The position numbers were made by a program, and so were the translations under genes. The notes beneath the pieces are model-generated. The model searched no databases and was not told where the DNA came from. It saw only the letters and a list, made by a program, of their open reading frames with translations. This document shows, one piece after another, positions 13,001 to 26,000 of a stretch of 64,000 bases of DNA. Source of the DNA: Fragum whitleyi (Eukaryota; Mollusca; Bivalvia; Cardiida; Cardiidae); assembly GCA_948146395.1 (NCBI GenBank), contig OX411543.1, positions 33,809,058-33,873,057 on the forward strand. The letters are read 5' to 3'. The first letter of the stretch is position 1, and every line of letters starts with the position of its first letter.

Positions 13001-16000
13001 ACGCCATCAATGGTCAATGGCGTCACGAAAATTCTAGTCTATGAACCGTAGTTACGACAAGATATAGCAATGTGACAGATAAGAAGGACTAGAATTAATA
13101 ATCAGACTACTGATAGTACTGAAGGCCTGAAAATTTGCCAAATTTGAAAGATGAGAATGAGCGATTTAGAATGCTTGGTTCTTTTGGATTGTCAATTTGA
13201 TAAGGTGTTTAACTGTAACGAGGCGCTCGAGAGTACTTTTGGAACCTGAACTGCGACATGGGCGTTTGTTGTCTTCGCCACTCGCTTTACTTTCTAAACA
13301 TCGTAATTACAACTTTTAAGCTGAGTACGTTCGAGCTTATGCATTATGTAATTTCGTCTCAGGATTTCTTTAACATCTTTCGGCGCCTTGAGTGAGCATT
13401 TCGGTCGGCTTCATTTGGTCATTTTCTGATATTTTTATATCGCTTGTGACTAATATTTACATCCCATTGTTAAACATTTAAATGTTGTGGTCTGATATGC
13501 AGGCAAAAGCCTGTAAATATACATCTTTCTCACCTTTTGGTTGTGCCACCCGAAAGGTCAGACCTACAGCTTGAATCAAGTCGTAGATAGGACATTCCGG
13601 CAATTAACCAACAACTTGCTTTTCCCCTACAGAGACATAATCTCTTAAACTATGCTCATTATCTTCCGATGTGACTAGTAAGATTCTATTTTGGAAAAGT
13701 AGTTGAGAGCCGTAATTCAGATATGAAAGCAACATCGACATCCAATAGCTTTCGTAGCTCATCGTTGTATGAACTGTATGTCGTACCTACAGTCTGTAGA
13801 TACGACATTTCGGTTATCAATCAAAACTTGATTTTTTCTACATCCCCCAATCACTTAAAGACTGCATATTCTGTTTTATTTAGATAATTGACTTCGACTC
13901 GGTGACGCCATATGATTGTTACTCGATGGCGTCATCTTCTAATATCGATACCCGCAATACATTTACTATAGTTGAAAGAAAAAATATTGCGCGGTTTCCA
14001 TTTAAGAACTATTTCCTTTGGTGGATGAATTTGATTTGAATTGGGGTTTTACGTCGCTTTCAACAATCTCTCAGTTATATCGCGACGACTGGAGCACCTA
14101 ACGATGGATTCCTGGTATTTCTCACACCAGTACTACCACCACATCCCTTTCCTAGCCTCCAGTTGCTATTCCACATAGGTTTACGATTATCTACCCATTG
14201 GTGGAAGACAAATGTCGGAAAGGATAAGTACCGCGGCCGGGGATTGAACCCGTGCGAATATAGACCCCTGGATTTTGGTGGATGAAAGTGGACACCTAGT
14301 CCAACATTTTTTTTGAAAGTAGTTTTTTAAATTTCCTTATGATCGCTAGAGGCAAGGAAATACTTTGACGGTGATTAGCTGTCCTAAAGGGAATAGGTTG
14401 TTGATGAATTTTCAGATATTCACTAAACTTTATGGGGTTATTTATGTCAGTAGAAGATTACATAGGCGTTTTTAAGATACATTTTGTGAGAAGGGCGTGA
14501 CAAGACCGATTCGATTCACAAGGACAGACGCGCTTTGACCTAAAGATAAAAAAAACGAAAAAAATAAAATAAACGAAGATCTGGTTTTAACCAAGCAAAA
14601 CAGGGAAACAGATTATATTGGTGACCATTAAAGCTAAATCATGGCTGTAGTAACGAGTTTTTGACACACGAATATGATTTAACAAAATGCATATAATACT
14701 GCTGATATCAATAAAATCATAACTGCATGCATTTTCTAAATTGTTTTTTGTTGTTGTTGTTGTTGATAGTTCCGAAAAGTTAAAATGGTGATTTAACGGA
14801 AATAAAAAAATAAATAAAGTTTGTCAGCAGCAAGTACTTGGTATTTTATTTCAGTGATGTAAAAATATAAGGAAAATCGGTAAATTCGCCTATTATCGAT
14901 ATGCATGTATAATCTTACCTCTCTTTAATTTTATTAGAATTCTCTCCTCCTGTTCACTCAATTTCATCCGGAATTGGTTCAAAAGACCTCTACCTTGTCT
15001 ATTACAAGATGTTCTTAACTGTATATCATTGAGAAGAGGGCTTAATGAACTTAAACTCATTACTGCTACACAAGCCTCTTCATTTCATTACATACCAGAA
15101 CAAGAATACATCGAATTAACTAGTTTGGCGTCGAGAAAACTAAGTGCCCTTCCAGTACCGATTTCGTCCAGATACGCTCTATTTCTTGGCTCAATAGTTA
15201 ACAACCCCGACTTTAAATCCCTAGAGAAAAACTGAAAGATTAACAAGGGTGTTAGATTAAAAGAATATAATGATGGTTATTGACAACTGACAAGGTGCGT
15301 AACATTTTCAACAATTTCACATTAGCGTTGAGAAAAGCCGCTGGCCAGCCTGTGCATCTGCACAGTTTGGCAGACTTCACTGAGCTCTCTATAAGTAGAC
15401 GGTGAAACAGTTAACAAAATCGTCAAATTAACCAAATGATTGATTTTGGGATGAATTAGGCATAGAATTGAATGGGTATACAAGTGGAACGCATTTTGAA
15501 TTTAAGGTAGTGGACCCGTAATATTTCCGCAACATTTCGGAATATATGATCTTTCACAATGTTTACCGAGGTTTCCTAATGAAAATCATTAGGGAAACCT
15601 TTGTTAACACTGTTAAAGTTCACAATTTTTGAGACATTACGAAACTGTAACGGGTCCACTACCTTAATCTAAATAAGGTTATGCAATATCCATACTATCT
15701 TCCGAATTGGACAAAATCATCAATAACTTATTATACCCCCCCCCCCTTTAAAATCTACATACTTTTCTATTTTTATGGCTTTACGGTCCAATCAGACGCT
15801 TAAAAATCCACATCATTTAACTAAAGCGCAGAATGATTTATTCGATTTGATTTTTTTATAAAGGATTTCGACGCCTTTTTTTAATGTTTGGGGTGAGTGT
15901 TTGGAATGAATGAATGGGGCGATGAACGAGTAATTTTGAATGTTTTTGGTCGAAATGAGTATCAATTCTACGATGTTATTAATTGCATTACGTCCTTTTT

Positions 16001-19000
16001 AGATGGTAAGTCAATCTTGCTCGAGCGACCACGTCAACTACGCGACCATTTTCATTAAGCGACCGTTTTCAAAATCCCCTTCTTTCAATAAAATATCGTA
16101 AAATGTTAATATAGTTTGTCTACAAACATAATGTCCTATCCATGAATCCTATTATTTAAAAAAAATAGAATCGTCTCACTGAGGCGGTTCTATTTGACTT
16201 ATAACGACATAGGATTACCGAGAATTTTGCAATAACATGCATTTTCTGATATAATTTCTAATTTGTTAACAAATCGTGTACACAGCGACCATTTTCTATA
16301 ACGATCGCCTTTTTGGCGGCCAAGTAAGTGGTCGCTTACTGTGTTTCCATTGCTCTGTGTGGTTGTATTTGTGGCTCAATGTACATTGTACTTGCACACA
16401 TGTGAAGTTATTAGAAATGCCAGGCACAGGCTTAATTATCATCGTGGGTATCACGATCATGATTAGAGGCTATAAGATGAGTAGTCATTGAATATCATTT
16501 TATGAACACAAATTTGATATTCTATTTATAATAGACATTATCCACTTAGGTGAACTCCGAGATCGGACATCTGACTTACTAAAATATCGGGGGATGTCTC
16601 AAAATACATAAACAACTTATACCTGTAACCCTTTACTAATATAAAACATGTATATGTACATGTATTGCATATATGGATTTTTCGCCGATTTTTCACAATA
16701 AAGAACGATGATTATATGATGTTAAGGACGCGTAATATTACTAGATGTAAACGTTCTAGAAACGTCCGAAAAAATGGTACAATTTGAGCACATACACTAA
16801 TGCACAAAGCTGGTAGCAATTTCAAAACGTTCGGAAACGTCTTTGCATCTCGAACAAATTCTTGAACAAGAGATTGGATCCAGCAGAAGTCAGCTTAAAA
16901 GTGGCCTGTCCGAATGGATATACGGCAAAAGAGAACAATTATTTCTAGATTCAGAAAATATCTTCAACGTAAACACGTTTCAATATAACCCATCCTGCGA
17001 ATCAGCAAAGACTGGGTTTGACACATTTTGTTCTTTTCTTACCATTCTTTTTAACGGGATGGACCAAATGTAAAAGATAGCGTCGCCAAATCGATTCGAC
17101 GATGTTTTCGGGGATAGAGTTTGCGACTAGCCTGCCAATCATCGGTGCATCAGTCGATTCAATATCGGTAACGTGGTTTTGTTGGATCGGCGAGGCCCTG
17201 ATGAACTCAGTCTGCTTTATAAAATCTACCGAGAAGTCTGTAAGAGTCGTGGGTGTCGAAAATTCGTATCATCACTTAAAGTGTCCAAACTGTTTCGACC
17301 ACTAATCGCTGGCGAGCTGCCGTGCTACAGTCGGTCATCTGCCGTGGACCTGTCGATTTTGTTCCATCGCAGACGTACTTTTTTATGTTTTGACATTTGA
17401 CTTCCGTCAAAATTAACGACGCCTCGCCGGCGTATCGGTGGCTTTTCGGTGGTTCGCTTCTTTAAACCGATATTCAATATCTGCCTCATCCCAATTTGTG
17501 CATTATCGCTGGTCAAGTAAGAAGACGTCGTCACGTCAGCTATTTCATACTTTGTCGTATAATTGCCGACGTCCGGCCGACGCATAAAATTCCAACAACG
17601 TATAGGAAAAACCTTATTTTTAGTGCCGATCTATTTTTCATTGGTTGAACAACAAAAGCTAGATTTTCAAAAGTGGGGGAGCGACGAGTGGAAATATAGC
17701 TTTTCCTTTCCACGCAATGAAGTATTTTTTTCTATCTCACCCGAAAAACAAACGATTACTCTATTTCTTTGATTAAACGATTATAAGATTAGTCAAAATG
17801 ACAAAACGCGTTATAAGGCGTGTGATTTCAATGCAATTTTACTGGTTTGGGGTCGGGATTTTCAAATTTTTTTATCGACCATTGTTTCTTGCTTACCCAC
17901 TGAAAAGCAATAAAGAACGACATTATTCTCGCACAATGCTGTATTGGGTTTACACTTGATTCTCATATGTTCTAAGCTTTTTGTTTGATACTTATTTCAC
18001 AATCAATGCTAACTAAATTTCTTCTTTTTTCTATCCTTTAAAAACAGATTGCTGAAAAATCCAAGACAAAGGAAAGGTAAACATTTGTTACAAAAGTAAG
18101 TTAAGAATACATATAAAAAAAGAGCTGTTCTTTAGACAGTCATTATTCATTAGAAGTTTAAACTTTTGCCTTCAGAGATACCATTAAACGTTTTCAACGC
18201 ATCTTGACACATGACGGATTTAACACGCAAGCAACGCCGATTATACCATGATTTGGCTTAAACGATTAATCGATTTTCTTTTAAAAAAATATGATCGTTT
18301 CAGAAGACTGTCAATAGCATTAAGGTCATTATCTAGTGCATTATATCCTCATTGAAAGTAGGCCGCAATCAGAGGGCAGTGGGTAGCGCGTCGGACTGTC
18401 AATCAAGACGGCGACACTCATTCTTTTCGACTATTTGTCTTCCATTAATGGAAGACCTATGTGGAATAGCAGCTGGAGGCTAGGAAAGGATGAAATGGTG
18501 GTATTAGTGTGATAAATACCAGGAATCTATTGTTGTTGCTCTAGCCGCCGCGATATAACTGAAAGATTGTTGAAAGCGGCGTAAAACCAAATTTAAAAAA
18601 CCTAATTGGGAGTGTTCATTGCAGTCTTGTCGAATGCAGGTTATTAAGATTATGTAGAATAATCTCCAAAGTGCGACTTAATACAGTCGGCCTACAAACT
18701 GCATAATTATGATAATTTAGCAATAATTAGACAATGATCATTCTGCGCTCGTCGCGCACGGTTTCGAACTGTTTTTTAGCGAGCAACCTATGTGGAATGC
18801 AACACAAGCGCTTTCAAAAATAACAAGTTGCTATGCAACACAAGTTTTTGAGATAAAGGTCAAAGTTTTGACATTGCTCTTGAATGAAATGACCACTTCC
18901 AGTTGTCTCTTTAAACAAGCCAGCTGCATATCAAATATTAGCTTTGAAGTACTAAAGAAAAATGAGTTAACGGGTTCAATAGCTGACAGATAGATTGAGA

Positions 19001-22000
19001 GACAAACTGGTATGTCTACGTTGCAGTATAGAAATTACTTAGCGTGGTGAGATAGATGTTTGTGTACCTCCAAACTAGCGAATCACACTTAAAAATTTGA
19101 TGATCAGATACGTCATCTTTTTTATGCAATCATGATGTATAGTGTGAAATTATTGACATGACTTGACCTTCATGCAATGAATAAATTAGCCGATGAATAC
19201 ATTTATCATCGAGGATGGTCGCAACCTTTCGTAAAACATCGTAAATCCGTGAAGTGTTTTGGTTTTAAACCTGTTTGTATAATGAAATAGTACCAATACA
19301 CACTGTTTGACTGTGTGGTCGAGAGGTCTAGTCTGATGACTACAGGTGCAGGGATCTTGAGTTCGAGTCTGCTTTCATCCCACTGTTTTTATTATTATTA
19401 TTTTCTTTTATGTGTTAGCCCCATTTGACTAGTGTTTCAATGATAATAATTGTTTTGCACAGCGCGTTTCATTTATCGCATTCTATCCTTTGATCTCAAA
19501 TGTGGATAAACACAAGACGCTGTCAAATAAGGTCAAATTTGGTTGATAATCGAAGACCTATGTGCGATTAGCAACTGGAGTCTCGGAAGATTTGTCGTGG
19601 TAGTATTCGTAGGAGTAATACCAGGTATCCATAGTTAAGCGTTCCAGCCCCCGCAATATGATCGAAAAAAAATTAAAAGGGGCGTTAAACCCTATTCAAA
19701 CAAATAAAACAAAAAAGAAACTAACATGCAAAACAAATAGTTTATAACATTTCGCAAATTTCTTTAAAAATCGAGTGATCTTCAACATAAATCAAAAGAA
19801 AAAATCTATTGAATGGATTGAAACCTAGAGGAAAAATAAATATGCTGTCATAGTGACTCGAACCATTGTCTTTCGTGTACTGACGATTTACTCTTTCCAT
19901 GTGCAATGACAAGTGCATTAAATAGGTATATATTTTAAAACTTGGTTCACGAAGTGAAACGAGACCTAACGGAGATACCATGTGATAATCAGTCTAGCAT
20001 GTAATGTATGCTAGTAGAGGTTACGGTCAATCATGTCAATGATTCCGAACTATATAAACGAATATTGTTTCTTTCATTTTGAGACGACCCCTCGAAGTCC
20101 GAAGTCAGACATCCGATGTCCGAAGTCGTCGAGTGGATAATCTCTAATATGACCTCAATATTTGCGATAAACAGAGGCAATTCCAACAATTAATCGATCC
20201 AAGTTATTCCACGAAACATACGCCGTATAACGCCATTTGCGAATTGACGTCATCAAATGCATTTATCAAATCAAATTAATTTTAATTGGTATAACAGTCC
20301 TGCCACAAGACTGTCACCATTAACATGCATATAATTTGACAACATTAACAACTTAAAACAGACAAATTTTTAACATAACATAGCATAACATAATATCGAT
20401 ATTTCCGTCCTATTGGCCGAAATTTACCATATTTTATTACCACCCTTCATTAAAATCCCACGTGCATTTCTGTTTTGTGTATTCAATGACAAATCAGTCG
20501 GACAGCGAGTGACTTGAAATAGCTTAGATCGTAATGAATGTTAATTACATGATATTGTTAACTATTATACGTATACACGTTGTTGTTTTTTAAATACATA
20601 CGTCTTTCGAATAATGCATGATACTATAATAGTCGTAAGGCTTTGAGTAACTGTTCATCTTGGACCAACTGCCTTTTTTAAATTGACTCCACATCCCATC
20701 TTCAATATTATCTCTGTGAATAATGACATACTGATCTCTATCTGGTCTCGTGTGCTCATGATACAGTCCGATCGCATGTCCTATCTCGTGGATGATAATA
20801 TCTGTCTGATGAAAATATAAACATTTCAGCTAATGGCTATCAAAATGGAGTAAAAACAGTCTTATACTATGGTCTTAAACATTTGAAACAACTGGTTCCA
20901 TACAGATAACATTTCATACAAAAATGAAAATAATGATCAGTTATACAATTTATTCCTTAAAACAATCATTTAAGGTTACCCGGCGTTTCTTTTTCGTCCT
21001 AGTATATATGAAGACTGCACGAACTTAAACTACACGACTAGGTTCTTACTTGTAAATTCCGACGAAAAAAATCTTCAGTTCTTGCATCGAACAACTTCAA
21101 AAATCCCATATGCCAAAATGGACATGAATTCTCAATTTGAAATATGTGAAAAAATGAGATGAGAATAATTCGAGAATGAGAAAAGTTCTATTCTCGGGTC
21201 TGGATTTGTTTAAAAGGAGCATTGCTGGCAATCCATCATTTATAAAATGATGAAATGAACTCACATAAACACAGTTTGGAGCCAATATTACTGACTGGGG
21301 GTTAGGCTGTTTTCCAACGTAGGACGCACATCTGAAAATTTAACCAATAGTAATTATTAAATAGGTTGACTTGAATGCTAAGTTTTCAATTGACGTATCA
21401 CGAACGTGAATCGAAGTATCGATTTACCAAAGAAATGATTTAGAAATAATCATTCAGACATCCTTCGACTGCTTTATTTGATCAACTATCCAGGAAAACC
21501 CAGCCTTAATGAAATCACTTGTTGATATTAAAATGTAGTTGTCAAAACAAGTTACTAACAGTTTCAGACTGTTCCAGTTTCAAAGAATATTCGGACGTTA
21601 ATGCAATGTAGTTTATAATACTAATTCATTTTCAATTCGATTGCGACGAAATTTTAAGCTTATAGAGTCATTCTCGAACGCTTAATAATGATTTGCGTTT
21701 AAATTGAACAGACACCACAAAAAAGAAGAAAACAATTAGAAAAATAAAGAAATTGCTTGAAACAAGATGAAGAATAAGAAATGTTATTGACTTCAACTGA
21801 AAGTTTTTCGTCATACAAAATAGATAATACATTTAACATATACTGAGCGATTATAAAAACGCAATACTTAAAAACATCACTAAAATGCAAATATAAGTGA
21901 AAAGACTTGGACTAAAATATAATTATTTTGTTATCTTCATAAGTTACCTTCAATCAAACATCAATGTCATTTTGAAACATTCTCTTGTATTTCCAATACG

Positions 22001-22989
22001 GTGACAATTTGAAACATACCCGCGAAAGTTGTAATTTCTCCATAGCCCTACTCTTAGGGCGATATTTTCTTTTCAAGTGAAACAAAAGCCAAATAAATTT
22101 CAGAGTTTAGTTTAATGAATCAACAGGTCAAACAAATCATCAATACTGCGTTTAAGGACATTTTATCCAAAAACGACATCAATACGTCGTCTTTTTGACC
22201 AAAAATGACGTCACTAACATGCCTTTCCATTCCTTTCATAGAACCAAAAACGTTGTTTATGTGAATGCGGTTTGGGCAAACAAAGCCTTTCTCGCTTTTT
22301 ACCCCTAAGCAGACATGTCGTTTAGAATTGAGATGACATTTTGAGCGTGTTTACAGCCTGACAATTAGGTCATTTAAACACGTCAAGTCTTCTGAAACTC
22401 CTTATTGGCAAGGTCCTACCTTACAGATGTTCAAATATTGGTGGAATAATCCAGGTTAACGACGTTCCGAATCTAAGAAACACATTCCCTTTTTACATAC
22501 TCAATTCAGAGTACAGTCTTTGCAAAGTGGGTGAGCTGATTGAATTTCTTTTAACAGTTTTTGAAATGTCTATCGTTAATTATCTTACACACTTCTAATT
22601 TGTTAAATCTATCAACCATGAAAGGAGCAATGACAAAGAAAGGGTGATCAGTGGGTTATTATGCCGAAGCTAAACAAAACGTCTGATCAAAGAAAGATTA
22701 AGTCGTTTCAACAGAGTATCTTCTTTGTATGATTTTTGGTAAATTTAGTTAAGACAAATCTACTTTTCCGTAATCTAATTTCAAATTAACTTTGTTGCAT
22801 TTTGAAAGTCGCTCAGTATATATTGATTATCAGTTACATGTATATAGTATTGCAAGGTTATAGCATTGTTGAACAAAATAACGCAAACCGATTATATTTT
22901 TAACAAGCTTTCTTATTAGGACCGAGGGACAGTAACTGTGGAAAATTAATTAGATCTTTCAAGCCAAAAATCTATAAAATTATTTTTAA

Positions 22990-23037
<48 letters not shown>

Positions 23038-26000
23038 CATTATTTTATTTTTTTTGCATAAGTATTTAGTATCAAATCTATGATCAATTGTCTGCGATTT
23101 TTATCCGTATTTTGAAACAACATGATTCAGATTGTTATATGGTTAGAATATTGGATAAACATGAAGTTCTTGGAGAATGTAAGCATTGCGACACCCTTCA
23201 CTTATGAATCCCATTTAGATTTGGTCCCACACGATTTGACATTAAATGTGAATAAGATTATCTGATCATTGTCTCGGAAATCAGTCCGGTCGTAACGGTC
23301 AAAAATGCTATTTTTACTTAATGTACAAATAATGATCCTGTATTTTGCAGGGCGGGACCTAAAAACGATTTGATGCATTTATGGTCGAGGTACAGCAGCT
23401 TTTTTGGTTGATTTACTCAGTTTTATGTAAAGTACCATACATACGGTCAAACTTAAGTCATTGCCGGATTACCTAAACCTCGTTACCACAGATTTATTTT
23501 ATAGCTTGTAAATGGAATATTCACTTGTGCGAAGCACGTAAACCCATTGGAGTTTTGGATACGGTTATATACGCGCTTTAACGATAATTGCCGACAAACT
23601 CTTGAAAGAATCAAATACTTTGAAAAGAAAACTCTCCAAATTACGTAACGGCTAAGCTGCACAGTGTTACGGGTAAATGTAACAAGAATAAAGAAGCCGG
23701 CAACAAACTTTACAATTAACAATATTTATTGACAATAATACCAGAATTATTGACAATATGAAATTAATACAAAAACAAATTACAATACCATGAATGTTTA
23801 ATCCTAAAAGTTTTAATTTTATATCCAATTGAGTTAAGTTCCTGGTCCACAAATAATAAGTCCAATAACATCTGAATTTAAAATTAAACACGCTTTCAAA
23901 CATACTTTTAAGATAACAAGAAATCCCCCTTTAGTTTAACACAGTACTACTAAATGAAACCATTAGTCTAAATCAAGTGAACCAAGAATGCTGTAGGAAT
24001 CCCTTTATAAAATACCATAGAACAATCTAGAATGGCATAGAACATTAGAAGACTCTAGAGTCTGAATCACTTTCTAAAAGTCCTTTCTAGAAAGATCTAA
24101 AATATTCTACATACGTGTTTATCTATCAGTGTCAAGGGATCAGAAAATACCCAGACTAATTCTAAAAATAGACGGTAAAAACCATTAGGATTATTTATAT
24201 ATAACAACAGTCAGGAGCCTATTTTACTTACCATCTTATGATCATTTTTTGCGTAAGTCAGTTAAAGTTACTTCTACAAAAGTAACTAAACATGGAACTC
24301 TATCTTGCACCATCTCATTGGAATCGTCTTCTAAAGACGATTCCAATGAGATATGATATTGCAAGGAAGAATATAACAGTGAATGAAAACATCAGATACG
24401 ATGTTTGATTTTGACTTAGATTAAGTTTTAGTAAAATGGGCTCCTGGTGTATAATAATGCAATATACCCAAATTCACCGAATCTGTCGTATACAAAGGCA
24501 ATGTAAGAGGTGTCTCTACTGCTTCTCTCCACAAAATCAAGGCATGTAAACTCTGTCCAGTGCTGGATGGCTTCGAGTATTTTCTGTCTTTGGGTCTGGT
24601 CTGAGGAAAAACCAAAATACGTTCGATATATATTTATTTCCCGAAAGCCTTTTTCAAAAGAAAACAACAGCGCCACTGACCCTATAGCGCTCATATGAGG
24701 CATATATATGACAAAGCTGGCAAAGTGTCGAATCTACTAGAATTGACCCTTTGACCTCATTTTTTACCCTTCTTGACCCTTTTTCCGATTTTTACTAGAT
24801 TTCACGAAGATAAACATTCTGACTAAGTTTCAAGACATTTGAGCCAAAAATGTGATCTCTTGAGAGCACACAAGTTTTTTTTTCTAAGATTTGCCCCTTG
24901 ACCCCATTTTTCACCAAACTTGACCCAATTTTCAACTTGACCGAGTTTTCATGACAAGTTTCAAAACATTTGAGCCAAACATATGGCCTCTAGATTGCAC
25001 ACAATGTTTTTCTGAGATTAACCCCTTTGACCTCATTTTTGACCCCACTTGAACACATTTTAAACTTGGCCGAGATTTTCAAGATATTTGGGCCAAAAAT
25101 GTGGCCTCTAGACTGCACACAGGCTTTTTCTAGGGTTTGCCCCCTTGATCCATAATTCAAACCCCACTTGACACAATTTCAAACTTTGCTGAAATTCCAT
25201 GAAGGCAAACATTTTGACCAAGTTTCAAGGCATTTGAGCCAAAAATGTGGCTTCTAGAGTGCACACAAGGTAAAAGTTGACGATGGACGACAGATCATGG
25301 TCAACGGACAGCACCCGATCACATTAGCTCACTATGAGCACTTCGTGCTCCGATGAGCTAAAATATTCCAGTATTTCTGAGTAAAAGTATTGTGGAAAAT
25401 GAGTAGATTGATAGAAACTCGATACTGTCAATTTCCTTGTTTTCCAAACTCTTTTCCCCAAGTATTATCTATTAATATTTCTTTTATTGTCACAACTCAT
25501 CCTGCAGACATAAAAAACGTAATTTACCGTATTTGAAAAATTTAGTGTCACAGATCTAAAAAGCTGCAAATAGTTGAAAGGCGACCTAAGAGTCGTAAGC
25601 CGAAGATATGATGTTTCTGATAGTGGACCCGTAATAGTTCCGCAACATTTCGGAACTCATGATCTTTCCCAATGTTTACACATGAAAATCATTTGGAAAC
25701 CTCGGTTAACACTATTAAAGTTCATTACCTCCCAAAAGTTGCAGAACTATTACGGGTCCACTACTTTAAATTGTCAATCCACGGAAGAAATTGAAAAAAT
25801 CGCGAAAAATAAGGGAGGACAAATCATCTCATTGTGAATGTTTTGATTGGTTTATCGATTCTTGACATCATCGATCTCGTAATATGTTGATACGAAATAC
25901 TAGTAGGCTATACAGCATACAATAGATTTAGAATTTACCACACTTTCAAAAATATCGTCTGGTATGGGTTAATGTCGTGTGTAGTAGTATAAGGCCAACT

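Noticed and set aside
14920..15000. Possible extra minus-strand exon (helical peptide before a GTAAGA donor)
   Set aside because: Related sequence recurs near 33800-33870 ('ttgtctgttacaagatgttc'), so it is repeat-derived, and phase does not require it.
15029..15235. Plus-strand 68-codon ORF
   Set aside because: Antisense shadow of the astacin exon 15231-15096.
22986..23037. Regular spacing considered as a CRISPR-like array
   Set aside because: It is a plain ATT microsatellite; no repeat-spacer pattern occurs anywhere in the window.
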